Part shown: positions 33,701 through 42,772 of the stretch, piece after piece
Numbering within the stretch: the first letter of the stretch is position 1
Layout: every line of letters begins with the position of its first letter
DNA from: Treponema_I sp045599005
Lineage (GTDB): Bacteria > Spirochaetota > Spirochaetia > Treponematales > Treponemataceae
Direction of reading: 5' to 3'
Length of the DNA: 64,000 nucleotides
Assembly: GCA_045599005.1 (NCBI GenBank)
Contig: JAZRVF010000012.1
Coordinates: 62,001-126,000 of the forward strand
Translations under genes and position numbers: made by a program
Notes under the pieces: generated by a model
Databases searched by the model: none
Told to the model about the DNA's origin: nothing
What the model saw: the letters and a program-made list of their open reading frames with translations, nothing else

Positions 33701-35506
33701 ATGACTGATTTATCCCTTAAAAGAAATTTCTGTATTGTTGCCCACATTGACCACGGCAAATCCACTTTGGCAGACCGCCTTATTCAAAAAGCAAAAATCA
33801 TTGATGACCGCCAGTTTCAGAATCAGATTCTCGATTCAATGGACATTGAGCGGGAACGTGGAATCACCATCAAAAGTCAGGCAGTTACAATTCCATATAA
33901 AGCCAAGGACGGAAGGACTTACGAACTGAATTTCGTTGATACTCCCGGACATGTTGACTTTTCCTATGAAGTTTCCAGGGCTATTGCATCCTGCGAAGGC
34001 GCACTTCTTCTTGTTGATGCTTCACAGGGTGTTGAATCTCAGACACTTTCAAACATGTATCTTGCCATGGAACAGGATCTGGAGATTGTTCCCGTCATCA
34101 ATAAGATCGATCTTCCTTCCGCTGACATTCCTTCAGTAAAGCATCAGATTGACCACGATCTGGGACTTGATCCTGACATGGCTGTTCTTGTTTCCGCTAA
34201 AACCGGTGAAGGCGTTGACGATCTTCTTGAATCAATTGTCAGCACAATTCCCTGCCCCACAACAGTTGATGACGGCAAAACCCGCGCACTGATTTTTGAC
34301 TGCCACTATGATCCATACCGCGGTGTTGTTGTTCACCTGAGAATGCTTGACGGAAGCATAAAAACCGGTGACACAATCCGCCTTATGTCCAGCAACACTG
34401 ATTACCGTGTTGAACAGGCCGGTATCTTCCGGATCAACCTTGAAAACACTGGCGAACTTAATGCCGGCGATGTCGGTTATATTATTGCCGGTATCAAAAC
34501 TGTTTCAGATGTCCGCGTTGGTGACACAATCACTCTGGCAAACAATCCTGCGGAAGAAGCGGTTGCCGGATTCAAGGATGTAAAGCCGGTTGTCTTCTCT
34601 TCAATTTACCCCATGGATTCCAACGATTATGAAGAGCTGAAAGACAGCATGGAGAAACTGAAGCTGAATGATGCCAGTCTGATTTACGAAAAAGACAATT
34701 CTCTTGCTCTGGGCTACGGCTTCCGTTGCGGTTTTCTCGGTCTGCTTCATCTGGAAGTTGTCCAGGAGCGTCTGGAACGTGATTTCAATCAGGCAGTAAT
34801 ATTTACGGCACCTTCAGTCCGTTATCAGGTTGAACTTACCTCCGGTGAAACAATCTATATAGACAATCCCGCTGATTACCCTGACCAGGGACGGCTCAAA
34901 AGTGCAAAGGAGCCATATATCAAGGCTTCTATCATTACACCTGCAACCTATCTGGGTTCCATCATGTCTCTTTGCACTGAAAAACGCGGTGTGCAGCAGA
35001 ACATGCAATATCTTGATGAGAAGCGGGTTGAGATTATATACGAAATGCCTTTGTCAGAAGTTCTGTTTGATTTTTACGACCGTCTTAAAAGCTACAGCCG
35101 CGGTTATGCTTCATTTGACTATGAAGTTACGGACATGCGCACCACAGATCTTGTAAAAATCGACATTCTTCTCAACGGAAAAGTTGTTGACGCCCTTGCA
35201 CAGCTGTCATTCCGAGGAAACGCTGTGGAACGTGCCCGCCACGTCTGTGAGATGCTCAAAGATGAGATTTCCCGGCATCAGTTCAAGATTGCAATTCAGG
35301 GTGCAATCGGCAGCCAGATTATTGCACGCGAAACTGTAAACCCGGTCAGAAAGGACGTTCTTGCAAAATGTTACGGTGGTGACGTTACCCGAAAACGCAA
35401 GCTGCTGGAAAAACAGAAAGAAGGAAAGAAACGCATGAAGATGGTCGGTGATGTTGAACTTCCCCAGACCGCGTTCCTTGCAGTTCTCAAAACAAAAGAA
35501 GACTGA
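33701..35506 (+). CDS. lepA: Elongation factor 4 (LepA)
   Basis: 601 residues. The GTPase domain has AHIDHGKSTLADR, DTPGHVDF and NKIDLPSAD; then LepA-specific domains, including the C-terminal GGDVTRKRKLLEKQKEGKKR block. It binds ribosomes and influences initiation or back-translocation under stress. Start at 33701 (MTDLSLKRNFCIVAHIDHG) fits the family; an in-frame ATG 36 bases upstream overlaps the promoter and is rejected. A structured element follows. Confidence 0.97.
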   Translation: MTDLSLKRNFCIVAHIDHGKSTLADRLIQKAKIIDDRQFQNQILDSMDIERERGITIKSQAVTIPYKAKDGRTYELNFVDTPGHVDFSYEVSRAIASCEGALLLVDASQGVESQTLSNMYLAMEQDLEIVPVINKIDLPSADIPSVKHQIDHDLGLDPDMAVLVSAKTGEGVDDLLESIVSTIPCPTTVDDGKTRALIFDCHYDPYRGVVVHLRMLDGSIKTGDTIRLMSSNTDYRVEQAGIFRINLENTGELNAGDVGYIIAGIKTVSDVRVGDTITLANNPAEEAVAGFKDVKPVVFSSIYPMDSNDYEELKDSMEKLKLNDASLIYEKDNSLALGYGFRCGFLGLLHLEVVQERLERDFNQAVIFTAPSVRYQVELTSGETIYIDNPADYPDQGRLKSAKEPYIKASIITPATYLGSIMSLCTEKRGVQQNMQYLDEKRVEIIYEMPLSEVLFDFYDRLKSYSRGYASFDYEVTDMRTTDLVKIDILLNGKVVDALAQLSFRGNAVERARHVCEMLKDEISRHQFKIAIQGAIGSQIIARETVNPVRKDVLAKCYGGDVTRKRKLLEKQKEGKKRMKMVGDVELPQTAFLAVLKTKED

Positions 35507-35560
35507 TTTTATAACGGGATTATCCGTTTATGGACAGTAAATAATTACGTTTATTAAGAT

Positions 35561-35726
35561 ACGGGAAGGAAGGCAGCGACTGTCAAAAACACTCACAAGG
35601 TGGAATGATAGTTTCCATACCGCCTTGCGAGTGTAGCGACGCTAACTAGCGATTTTGGCAGTTGCGGACTGACTGGTAGTATTTTTATAGTTTGATTTGG
35701 AATCTGTCCTTGATGAGATAATCTCG
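35561..35726 (+). repeat. Structured intergenic element, copy B2 (166 bp)
   Basis: Homologous to 4793-5002 but lacking about 48 bases. The middle stem is ACACTC-CAAGG/CCTTG-GAGTGT, where B1 has ACAC-CGCAGG/CCTGCG-GTGT, so paired positions change together. It ends 2 bases before the stop codon of the convergent DUF115 gene. Confidence 0.75.
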
Positions 35727-35728
35727 TT

Positions 35729-37405
35729 TTATAACCTTTGGAGCGAAACCCTGATTATCTTCAGAAAAACGTCTGTTTCGCTCCGTATTCTTTTCAGAAA
35801 ACTTTCGGAAAGTTCAAAGCCCACCGAAGCATCTGGAAAATGAAGATAAAGATAGCTGCATTCAGAAAGCAGTGTCTTCAATTCTTCTGATTCGGGATCG
35901 GACTTCTGACCGGTCAGGATTTTCTTTATGGTCAACAGTCTGTTTTCTTCCTCGGTCAAAAAAGTCCGAACCTTTTCCTGAAAACTTCCTGTCTGTGAGG
36001 TTTCGGAACAGATTTTATCCAGTTCATTCTCACTGTTTACCGCAAGTTTTTCAGCAAAAATTGAAAACTGTTCTTCTGTAACTGAAGGCAGATGCAGATC
36101 GATACCGGTTTTTCCAAGATCATAAACATTGTCATGGCGCCCACCACCGAATTTTGCACCGAAAAGCACTGCATAATCATACATCACAGGGTTTGAATAA
36201 AAACTGGACCCGTCTTTTGACACAACACTGATGTTCCCGGTGCCGAAAGCTGAACCTACATTTTCCGGTGGATTCAGCCTGCTGACTGAAGAAAGCATCG
36301 CGTTGTGGGGCGAACTCCCCTTTGCATGTGTAAGGCTCGCGGGATAAGAGAAATCCATTCCGCAGACAAAAACTGGAGTTTCCGGCGCCCTCAGCACAAG
36401 AGCCAGTTCCATTGCATAAAGCCCGACAGAACCCATTGGCGGAAAAACCGGAAAATCACCTTCCTTCAGAAGCGCCTTAACACGTGAAAAAAACGGGATC
36501 GCACAAGCCTGATCCGTATATTCAGTGAGAAAAAGGCTGACTTTGTCCGCATCACGGAGAACCGGCTCTCTTGAACACAAATCCCCGATTATCAGCGGTA
36601 TCTCCTTCTTTGACACTCCGTAATAAGCTTTTTCAACAGCCTGTTGGCTTTCCACAGCTACAACAATATCAGGAGTCACATTGCATGCAAGACAGGTTTT
36701 AAGTGCCATATCAACGGCTAAAACAAAAAAACTGTCACGGCAGTTCCCAAGATTTTCAAGCACTTCAAAAGCAGAAGGTCCCGCGCCCACAACCAGAACA
36801 GGCTTGTGAACACAGGCGGGTAAAAGTCTCTGAGCCCGGGACAAAGTGCTTATGTTCTTGAACAGGTTTTTTGCAAAAAGTTCACCCATCCGTCCCAATG
36901 TTATACGGTTTTTCCAGAAGCGGGCCATCAGATCCACAGCAAGGCGGCCGCATTCCTTATAATCTACAGTTCCGAAAGCAGTTCCCCCGCTCATTTCCAA
37001 AGGAATAACACGTTTGAAAAAACCGATATCCGGTGTAATGCGCCCTTCATTAATCAGCTTTACAAGCTCTGCAGGACTCCGGACAAAAACGGCCCCGTAT
37101 TCTTTGGCTTCCTGAATCTGGGAGGAAATGTGTTCTCTGGAAAACTCAAAAAGTTCAGGATTAGATTCTACTGACAGAACAAAACAGCCGGGTTTCAGTT
37201 TCTGAAGAAGTTCTTTCAGTCCGTAACCGGCAACAGGAGAAAAACATAAAAACAAAGTGCCTGATAAGACTTCCAGAGACTGAATCTGTTTTTTTACAGC
37301 GTCTTCAGGAGAATACCTGGAATAAAGAAAGCGATTTCTGTATAAAACAGAAAAACCCTGCCGGGCTTCTACCAGACAGGGTTTCTCAGAATAATCAGCG
37401 TTCAT
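35729..37405 (-). CDS. DUF115/MAF-like protein (motility-associated glycosyltransferase family)
   Basis: 558 residues. The central domain begins VLVVGAGPSAFEVLENLG (Rossmann-like loop), followed by FVLAVDMALKTCL and the PVFVCGMDFSYP block, as in DUF115 (6-hydroxymethylpterin-pyrophosphokinase MptE-like) proteins. In motile bacteria such proteins modify flagellins with nonulosonic acids, which would suit a spirochaete, but no flagellar genes are nearby. It follows the SurA-like gene by 13 bases. Cytoplasmic; no membrane segment seen. Confidence 0.75.
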   Translation of the reverse strand: MNADYSEKPCLVEARQGFSVLYRNRFLYSRYSPEDAVKKQIQSLEVLSGTLFLCFSPVAGYGLKELLQKLKPGCFVLSVESNPELFEFSREHISSQIQEAKEYGAVFVRSPAELVKLINEGRITPDIGFFKRVIPLEMSGGTAFGTVDYKECGRLAVDLMARFWKNRITLGRMGELFAKNLFKNISTLSRAQRLLPACVHKPVLVVGAGPSAFEVLENLGNCRDSFFVLAVDMALKTCLACNVTPDIVVAVESQQAVEKAYYGVSKKEIPLIIGDLCSREPVLRDADKVSLFLTEYTDQACAIPFFSRVKALLKEGDFPVFPPMGSVGLYAMELALVLRAPETPVFVCGMDFSYPASLTHAKGSSPHNAMLSSVSRLNPPENVGSAFGTGNISVVSKDGSSFYSNPVMYDYAVLFGAKFGGGRHDNVYDLGKTGIDLHLPSVTEEQFSIFAEKLAVNSENELDKICSETSQTGSFQEKVRTFLTEEENRLLTIKKILTGQKSDPESEELKTLLSECSYLYLHFPDASVGFELSESFLKRIRSETDVFLKIIRVSLQRL

Positions 37406-37418
37406 TGCTGCTCATGCA

Positions 37419-38966
37419 TCAAAGCATGTTCTCAAGGAATACGCTGAATACGTTGTTTTCAACTTTATCGCTGCCCAGAATTGCTGACTGGATAGCGCTA
37501 AGATCGTAATCTTTAACCTGTGCCCGGACAACGCTTTCATTGTTCAGTTTTGCAAGGTCTTCAGCAGATGTAACATTTTCACCTGTCATCTTAAGAACGA
37601 TAATGTTTCCGTCCATTACGATAGGGCTCGAAACTTCATTTTCTTTAAGTGAGAAAGCAGTTTTAAGGAAATCTTCGCTTGACTGTGCAGAAGAGAGAAC
37701 AGAAACACTGCTGTCAATTCCGCCAATCAGAGCACTGTTTCCGTAATTAAGAGCGAAAGGTTCGATTGACTGGACCTCAACACCATAGACAGAAGCAGCT
37801 TCATCAAATCCCAGACTTGCTGCAGCAATTGTGAATCTGCTTGCCTGCTCATTGAAGTAATCTTCAATAATACCTGCTTCGTAGATTGTCATGTAATTGA
37901 GAGCAACATCAACAAATCCGCTGTCATTGAAGTCAGGCTGTGTTGCGGCATTGTCACAACGGAAAATTGCATAACCGTTTGATGTCTGGATAACACCGGA
38001 CACGTCACCGGCCTTCATTGCTGTAACTGCTGCTACAGAAGCATCAGAAGTAAGCATATTCTTCAGCTGATATGCATAGGAGTTTGTCACTTTTCCTTCA
38101 CCGTTGGTGTAGTACTGTGCAGAAAGATCAGCAACAGCATCTGCGAAAGTCACTTCGTTATTATCCAGCTGTTTTTTGATTGAGTTTGCTGTAGCTTCGT
38201 CAGAAACTGTCACAGCAGAAAGATCATATTTTACGAAAAGGTCTGTATTTGCTTTTCCAAAAGCGGCAGCTTCTTCTTTCGGGAAGTCTCCTGTACTGAA
38301 GGAAACCATGTCAAAGCCGCGGGCTTTTGAGTTCATTTCTTTAACAAGATCAGATTCCTTTGAACTTGCCTTGATTCCGTACACAGAATCTCCGATGCCA
38401 TAATAGAAAGAGAACTGGTCTCCGAAAACATCGGTGAAGTAACGGTCATAAATCATCTGCTCTTCCACGGATTTGCGGTAAGCAATCTTTGTGCTGTCGG
38501 GAGTGTCACGGAAAATCTTTGCAGAATAGTTTCCGTTTGTATCAAGGAAGAACTGGAGCATATTGCGGTCAACCAGCTGGTCAGGAACTTTGTATCCGCT
38601 TTTTTTGACCTCATCAGCAAATGCCATGTTGATTACTGTTGCCTGGAAAGCCTGGTTGAAAAGTGAGAAATAATCCCACTGTGTCAGTTCGTAACCCATC
38701 TGCTGGTACTGGTTTGCATAAGTGTTCACCATATTGGTGAAGTAGGTTCCGCTCTTGTACTCAATCTTTTCGCCGTTGTACTTACCGAACACCAGAGCCT
38801 CTCCTGTGGAGTTTGTCTTTACCATGGTCGGCACGAAGATGAATGTGATTGCCGACAGAATCAGGATGATGATGGAACCGATGGTGATACCTAAGTTCTT
38901 CTTGGATTTATTTGATTTTTTTACTTTCGCATCACTGATGCTTTTTACATTGTTGTCTGAACTCAT
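37419..38966 (-). CDS. SurA/PpiD-like membrane-anchored foldase
   Basis: About 515 residues. A lysine-rich N-terminus precedes one membrane helix (about 25-50, IGSIIILILSAITFIFVP). A SurA_N-like helical region follows (GEKIEYKSGTYFTNMV, FADEVKKSGYKVPDQLVDRN), then a parvulin-like part (GDVSGVIQTSNGYAIFRCD). Probably a periplasmic chaperone or PPIase for outer-membrane proteins. The ATG at 38966 was chosen over one 105 bases upstream because AAGGA lies 9 bases before it and a promoter lies between them. Confidence 0.78.
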   Translation of the reverse strand: MSSDNNVKSISDAKVKKSNKSKKNLGITIGSIIILILSAITFIFVPTMVKTNSTGEALVFGKYNGEKIEYKSGTYFTNMVNTYANQYQQMGYELTQWDYFSLFNQAFQATVINMAFADEVKKSGYKVPDQLVDRNMLQFFLDTNGNYSAKIFRDTPDSTKIAYRKSVEEQMIYDRYFTDVFGDQFSFYYGIGDSVYGIKASSKESDLVKEMNSKARGFDMVSFSTGDFPKEEAAAFGKANTDLFVKYDLSAVTVSDEATANSIKKQLDNNEVTFADAVADLSAQYYTNGEGKVTNSYAYQLKNMLTSDASVAAVTAMKAGDVSGVIQTSNGYAIFRCDNAATQPDFNDSGFVDVALNYMTIYEAGIIEDYFNEQASRFTIAAASLGFDEAASVYGVEVQSIEPFALNYGNSALIGGIDSSVSVLSSAQSSEDFLKTAFSLKENEVSSPIVMDGNIIVLKMTGENVTSAEDLAKLNNESVVRAQVKDYDLSAIQSAILGSDKVENNVFSVFLENML

Positions 38967-39028
38967 AATTAAACATCCTTCTTTTTGTCTGCATCTGAAC
39001 GGACTACCGCACAGTACAGTAATACATG

Positions 39029-39058
39029 ATTTTATCATTGCGGTTGCTCGCTCGTCAA
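39029..39058 (-). promoter_or_regulatory. Promoter of the SurA-like gene
   Basis: Minus strand TTGACG, 18 bases, TAAAAT, with a leader of about 55 bases containing AAGGA. Confidence 0.55.
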
Positions 39059-39093
39059 GACAGAAAAACACCCCATGCCTTCTCAGAAAAAAT

Positions 39094-39122
39094 TTGCTAC
39101 TGAAAAATTCATGGAATATAAT
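39094..39122 (+). promoter_or_regulatory. Promoter of the uridine kinase fusion, leaderless type
   Basis: TTGCTA, 17 bases, TATAAT, 6 bases, ATG at 39129. Confidence 0.5.
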
Positions 39123-39128
39123 CGAACC

Positions 39129-40802
39129 ATGAATATTACTCTTACATTGTCTGACGGAAAATCCGTCACTGTTGAAGCCGGCTGCACCGCAGAATCACTT
39201 ATCGAGAAAGGGCTCCTGTCCGTGGACAACCCGGATGAGATCTACGCAGTCCGTATCAACAACGAGATCTGCTCCCTTACCCAGCCGGTAGAAGTCAATG
39301 CTGACATTGATTTTGTACGCAAGAACACACGTGACGGCACAGTCATTTACCGCAGAACACTGAGTTTCATGCTTTCAGCTGCCGCACAGAAACTGTTTCC
39401 CGATCTCCATCTGATCATCGGACACAGCCTCAGCCACGGCTACTATTACACCTTTGAGGATCCGGCCACAGGAAGTCCTGCCCAGATCAGTGAAAAAGAT
39501 TTTGCCCGGCTCAAAAATGAGATGCTGGACATGGTGGAAAAAGATCTTCCCATTGTAAAATCAGTCATTTCCTACAAGGACGCAATTGCCCTTTTTGAAC
39601 GGCAGGGACTTACAGAGACAAGAAACCAGCTTGATTTTCTTGCGCGTCCGGTAATTTCAGTCAACACGCTGGAAGGTTTCTCCAACATTTATGTGGCACC
39701 GCTGCTCAAATCCACAGGACAGCTGAAAGTCTTTGACATTCTTCCCTACCATGAAGGATTCCTGCTGCATTTTCCAACTGCGGCAAAACCTGACGAACTG
39801 CCGGTTTTTGAAGATATTCCCCAGCTTTTCAATATTTTCCGCCGCTACAAGGAATGGGGCAGACTGCAGAATTTCTCAAGTGTTTCCGATCTGAACAGAC
39901 TTGTCTACACCCGGAAGACAAAAGATTTCATCAATATTGCGGAGACCTTCCAGAACAAAAACATTGCAGACATTGCAGACCAGGTTCACGCACGGCCAGA
40001 AACAAAGGTTGTTCTGATCGCAGGGCCCTCCAGTTCCGGAAAAACGACAACTTCCAAAAAGCTGGCAATCCAGCTGCAGGTTCTTGGATACATGCCGCAC
40101 GTGATCAGTCTGGACAATTACTACGTGAATCATGACAGAACGCCCCTTGATGCAGAAGGCAAACCTGATTACGAATGTCTTGAGGCCCTGGACGTTGAAC
40201 AGCTGAACCGTAACCTGGTGGATCTGTTTGCAGGGAAAGCAGTGGATCTTCCGCTGTACGATTTCAGGGAAGGCAAGCAGTATTACGTGGACAAACCTCT
40301 GAAACTGGGTGACAAAGACATCCTTATTATGGAAGGAATCCACGGGCTCAACGACAGACTTACACCTCTGATTCCACCGGAAAAGAAGTTCAAGATTTAT
40401 CTTTCTGCTTTGACACAGCTGAATCTTGACGACCACAACCGCATTCCGACCAGCGACAACCGTCTGATCCGCCGCATTGTGCGGGATTCCCAGTTCCGAG
40501 CAAAATCTGCGGCAGAAACAATCAGCATGTGGCCTTCTGTCCAAAACGGTGAGCGGCTTCACATTTTTCCTTTCCAGGACAAAGCTGATGCAATGCTGAA
40601 CACTGCGCTTGACTACGAACTGGCGGTCCTGCGGGTATATGCGGCGCCACTGCTCCGCTGCGTGACACCTCTTGAACCGGAATATGCGGAAGCATCCAGA
40701 CTGCTGCAGTTTCTGGACAACTTTTACTCAATTCCTTCAAACTATGTTCCGGGTCAGTCCATTATCCGCGAATTCATAGGCGGAAGCGAGTTCAAGTACT
40801 GA
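39129..40802 (+). CDS. TGS-SAD-uridine kinase fusion protein
   Basis: 557 residues. Residues 1-62 form a TGS domain. Residues 65-220 resemble the second additional domain of ThrRS/AlaRS, including the HSLSH metal pair (H99, H103). From about 290 comes a uridine kinase/PRK domain with the P-loop GPSSSGKTTT and SLDNYYVNH. Fusions of this kind exist in several gut bacteria and spirochaetes. The kinase half should phosphorylate a nucleoside; the role of the tRNA-editing-like half is not known. ATG 39129 follows a -10 box by 6 bases; the upstream in-frame ATG at 39075 precedes the promoter. Confidence 0.88.
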   Translation: MNITLTLSDGKSVTVEAGCTAESLIEKGLLSVDNPDEIYAVRINNEICSLTQPVEVNADIDFVRKNTRDGTVIYRRTLSFMLSAAAQKLFPDLHLIIGHSLSHGYYYTFEDPATGSPAQISEKDFARLKNEMLDMVEKDLPIVKSVISYKDAIALFERQGLTETRNQLDFLARPVISVNTLEGFSNIYVAPLLKSTGQLKVFDILPYHEGFLLHFPTAAKPDELPVFEDIPQLFNIFRRYKEWGRLQNFSSVSDLNRLVYTRKTKDFINIAETFQNKNIADIADQVHARPETKVVLIAGPSSSGKTTTSKKLAIQLQVLGYMPHVISLDNYYVNHDRTPLDAEGKPDYECLEALDVEQLNRNLVDLFAGKAVDLPLYDFREGKQYYVDKPLKLGDKDILIMEGIHGLNDRLTPLIPPEKKFKIYLSALTQLNLDDHNRIPTSDNRLIRRIVRDSQFRAKSAAETISMWPSVQNGERLHIFPFQDKADAMLNTALDYELAVLRVYAAPLLRCVTPLEPEYAEASRLLQFLDNFYSIPSNYVPGQSIIREFIGGSEFKY

Positions 40803-40826
40803 CAGAGGATTTCAGACGAACCAGTT

Positions 40827-41744
40827 TTACCAGAATGATGACACGGGAGAGTATCCGGCCTGCTCCAGTACTTTCTTCGTGTCATTGTAGCCGTAATCAA
40901 TCAGCATTTTTATGCGTGATGAGGAAAAGTTTGTGGTTCCCCGGAACAGGCCACCCAGATCAATGCTTGGAAAAATCTCCAGCATTGGAATCGGATCCCA
41001 GTCAATCTGGTCAATCCGCTGGTTTTTCTTGATCTCACTGCGCTGAGTTAAATAAACCACGATCAGTTTGTCCACATTCCTGCTGATCGGTTCTGCAGGG
41101 ACATTGTCACCGCCCATAAGGGAGTTTCCGCCGTCTGTATACTTATATCCGTCTTTAAGTTCCACAGGGTCACAGATCTGTGGGAATGCGGAAGTTGCCA
41201 GAAGTTCCTGTTTTATGTTGTACGTGTCATCACCGTTCAAAGTCCAGTAGTGAGCATAAAGTCCTCTTTCACCAAAAGCACTTCCTACAAGTGAAGTCAG
41301 TAATTTTGAAGTTCCAAGAATCAAGCCTCTGTGCCGCACAGTACACACTGTCACTCTTGGCATGGCATTTTCCGAGAGTTTATAAAGTGGAACCATATCA
41401 AGAATCGTTCTCAGTCCTGTCTGTGAGATAAGAGGCTCCTCCTCAGACTGAAGATATTGGGGTACATAATCCGTCCAGATGCGTTCAGCTTCCTTTACAT
41501 CGGTACAGGCAAAGAGAGCTCCGTTCAGTCCGCCCACGCTGGATCCGCTGATTTCCGTGACCCGCTGGGCAATGCCGTATTCTGTCAGAGCCTTCCAAAC
41601 TCCCACTTCGTAGGCACCTTTACCGCCACCGCCTGATAGAACAAGTCCGTAGCTGGGTATCTGTGCACTCACGAAAGAGACTGACAGAAACACCATGAGT
41701 ACAGTCAGAAAAAGTCTTGCAAATCCGTATGTTCTGTATTTCAA
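40827..41744 (-). CDS. Patatin-like phospholipase, exported
   Basis: About 305 residues. Signal peptide ending SFVSAQ, then the patatin blocks: oxyanion loop LSGGGGKGAYEVGV, nucleophile elbow SGSSVGG (serine) and catalytic aspartate in YTDGGNS. An active lipid acyl hydrolase is expected, in the periplasm or outside. The start is a TTG at 41744 with GGAG 7 bases upstream; this gives a clean signal peptide, whereas the longer frame adds 26 residues overlapping the previous gene. It follows the lipoprotein gene by 13 bases. Confidence 0.88.
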   Translation of the reverse strand: MKYRTYGFARLFLTVLMVFLSVSFVSAQIPSYGLVLSGGGGKGAYEVGVWKALTEYGIAQRVTEISGSSVGGLNGALFACTDVKEAERIWTDYVPQYLQSEEEPLISQTGLRTILDMVPLYKLSENAMPRVTVCTVRHRGLILGTSKLLTSLVGSAFGERGLYAHYWTLNGDDTYNIKQELLATSAFPQICDPVELKDGYKYTDGGNSLMGGDNVPAEPISRNVDKLIVVYLTQRSEIKKNQRIDQIDWDPIPMLEIFPSIDLGGLFRGTTNFSSSRIKMLIDYGYNDTKKVLEQAGYSPVSSFW

Positions 41745-41757
41745 TGTTTTTCTCCGC

Positions 41758-42501
41758 TCAATTGAACTGACGCCATTCAGTAAGGAAATACCTGTTTTCT
41801 CCGCCGCCGACCAGATCTGCAATCAGATTGCTTCCGAAATAAAAATTTCCCGATGCAACAAAAACGTCTTCTTCTTGAAAAACGAAAAAATCAAGGTTCC
41901 GCAGAAAAAGTTCCTCAGGAATCAGATAGTACACAACACCGTCGTAACTGGTTCCATATGAATATCCCGGAGTTTTTTCAAATTTGATTCCTACTTCAAT
42001 CCCTTTGTCCACAACAGGATTCGGATATTTTTCCTTTGTCGCGGCTCCATAAAGTTTTTTCAGGAAAAATACATTGGGTGAAAATTCAAGAAAAGAAGAA
42101 GCTTTTTCGGCAACTTCGTAATAGTCGGCACCGTAAAGTTCATTGAAGTATTCATAAAGTGAATAAATCCAGCCGGAAAAATCTTCGGAATAAGCCCGAT
42201 AAAGCAGATAACGTCTGCCGTCCACGTCAAAAGGATATTCAAAGCTTTTCCCGTTCTCGCAGACCCATCTGCCCGTAAGATTTTCGGGAGTCGGTTTCTT
42301 GTAGAAGGGCTCCGGCTCCGGTTCAACAACAGGTTCCGGTTCTGCAACAGGTTCCACTTGCGGTTCAACTTCTGCAATGATTTCTTCTGCTTCCTGTTCG
42401 GCTGGCTCGGAATCCGGCACGGAACCGCATCCGGAAAACATGGCGACCATTGCGACCGAAAGTAGAACAATCAGTGTCCGCACAAAAAAATCGGATTTCA
42501 T
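41758..42501 (-). CDS. Hypothetical lipoprotein with Glu-Pro linker
   Basis: 247 residues. Lipobox MFSGC after a hydrophobic signal; then an acidic Glu/Pro/Val repeat linker (about 33-65); then a globular part of about 180 residues with many aromatic residues (YSLYEYFNELYGADYYEV). No family recognised. It is upstream of the patatin gene in one operon, so the two may act on the envelope together. A leader element (D2) with AAGG precedes its ATG. Confidence 0.72.
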   Translation of the reverse strand: MKSDFFVRTLIVLLSVAMVAMFSGCGSVPDSEPAEQEAEEIIAEVEPQVEPVAEPEPVVEPEPEPFYKKPTPENLTGRWVCENGKSFEYPFDVDGRRYLLYRAYSEDFSGWIYSLYEYFNELYGADYYEVAEKASSFLEFSPNVFFLKKLYGAATKEKYPNPVVDKGIEVGIKFEKTPGYSYGTSYDGVVYYLIPEELFLRNLDFFVFQEEDVFVASGNFYFGSNLIADLVGGGENRYFLTEWRQFN

Positions 42502-42572
42502 TTCTTTTCCTTATTAAAACACCGCGTTAGCGGCGAGCCATGGATGGCGAGAATCCAAGTTTGTGGATGCAA
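42502..42572 (-). promoter_or_regulatory. Leader element D2 before the lipoprotein gene
   Basis: Read on the minus strand: ACTTGGATTCTCGCCAT, then GGCTCGCCGCTAACGCGG with a CCGC/GCGG hairpin, a T-rich run and AAGGAAAAGAA directly before the ATG. The core 33 bases (42509-42541) are repeated exactly at 42628-42660, and a diverged copy precedes 43994. Confidence 0.6.
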
Positions 42573-42589
42573 CGCAGGAACAAACTTGA

Positions 42590-42623
42590 ATGATAAAAAT
42601 TACACGGACGTAATTTTTATCAT
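42590..42623. repeat. 34-bp mini-palindrome
   Basis: ATGATAAAAATTAC and its exact complement surround a 6-base loop. The outer bases match the ends of element A2 (ATGATAAAAA...TTTTTATCAT), so it may be a deletion derivative. A further 9-bp stem, CAAGTTTGT/ACAAACTTG, lies at 42556-42588. Confidence 0.65.
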
Positions 42624-42627
42624 TTTT

Positions 42628-42660
42628 CCTTATTAAAACACCGCGTTAGCGGCGAGCCAT
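42628..42660 (-). repeat. Leader element D3, exact 33-base copy of the D2 core
   Basis: Identical to 42509-42541. On the minus strand it is followed by AAGGAAAA and then a seven-codon frame, M-I-K-I-T-S-V-stop, made from the mini-palindrome. It lies between A2 and the mini-palindrome. Confidence 0.7.
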
Positions 42661-42772
42661 ATGATAAAAAATAACGGAACGCAGCCGGAATCCTGACAGG
42701 AAATCGCTTGCAACTTGTTGCACCGCGATTTTTCGTCAGGATTTCGGCGATAGTGCAGTTATTTTTTATCAT
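42661..42772. repeat. 112-bp palindromic element, copy A2
   Basis: Starts ATGATAAAAAATAAC and ends with its exact complement; inner arms AATCCTGAC/GTCAGGATT and centre GCAACttGTTGC. Same length as A1 at 2415-2526. Its right arm contains the stop codon of the YitT-type gene, so on the minus strand it can act as that gene's terminator. Confidence 0.8.

Noticed and set aside
35561..35726. Element B as a simple rho-independent terminator
   Set aside because: Its layered stems are far larger than needed, and sequence similarity between copies extends past the T-rich tail.
42502..42772. CRISPR array, because of the repeated 33-base unit
   Set aside because: Only two exact copies, the spacing holds palindromes rather than a unique spacer, and there are no cas genes.
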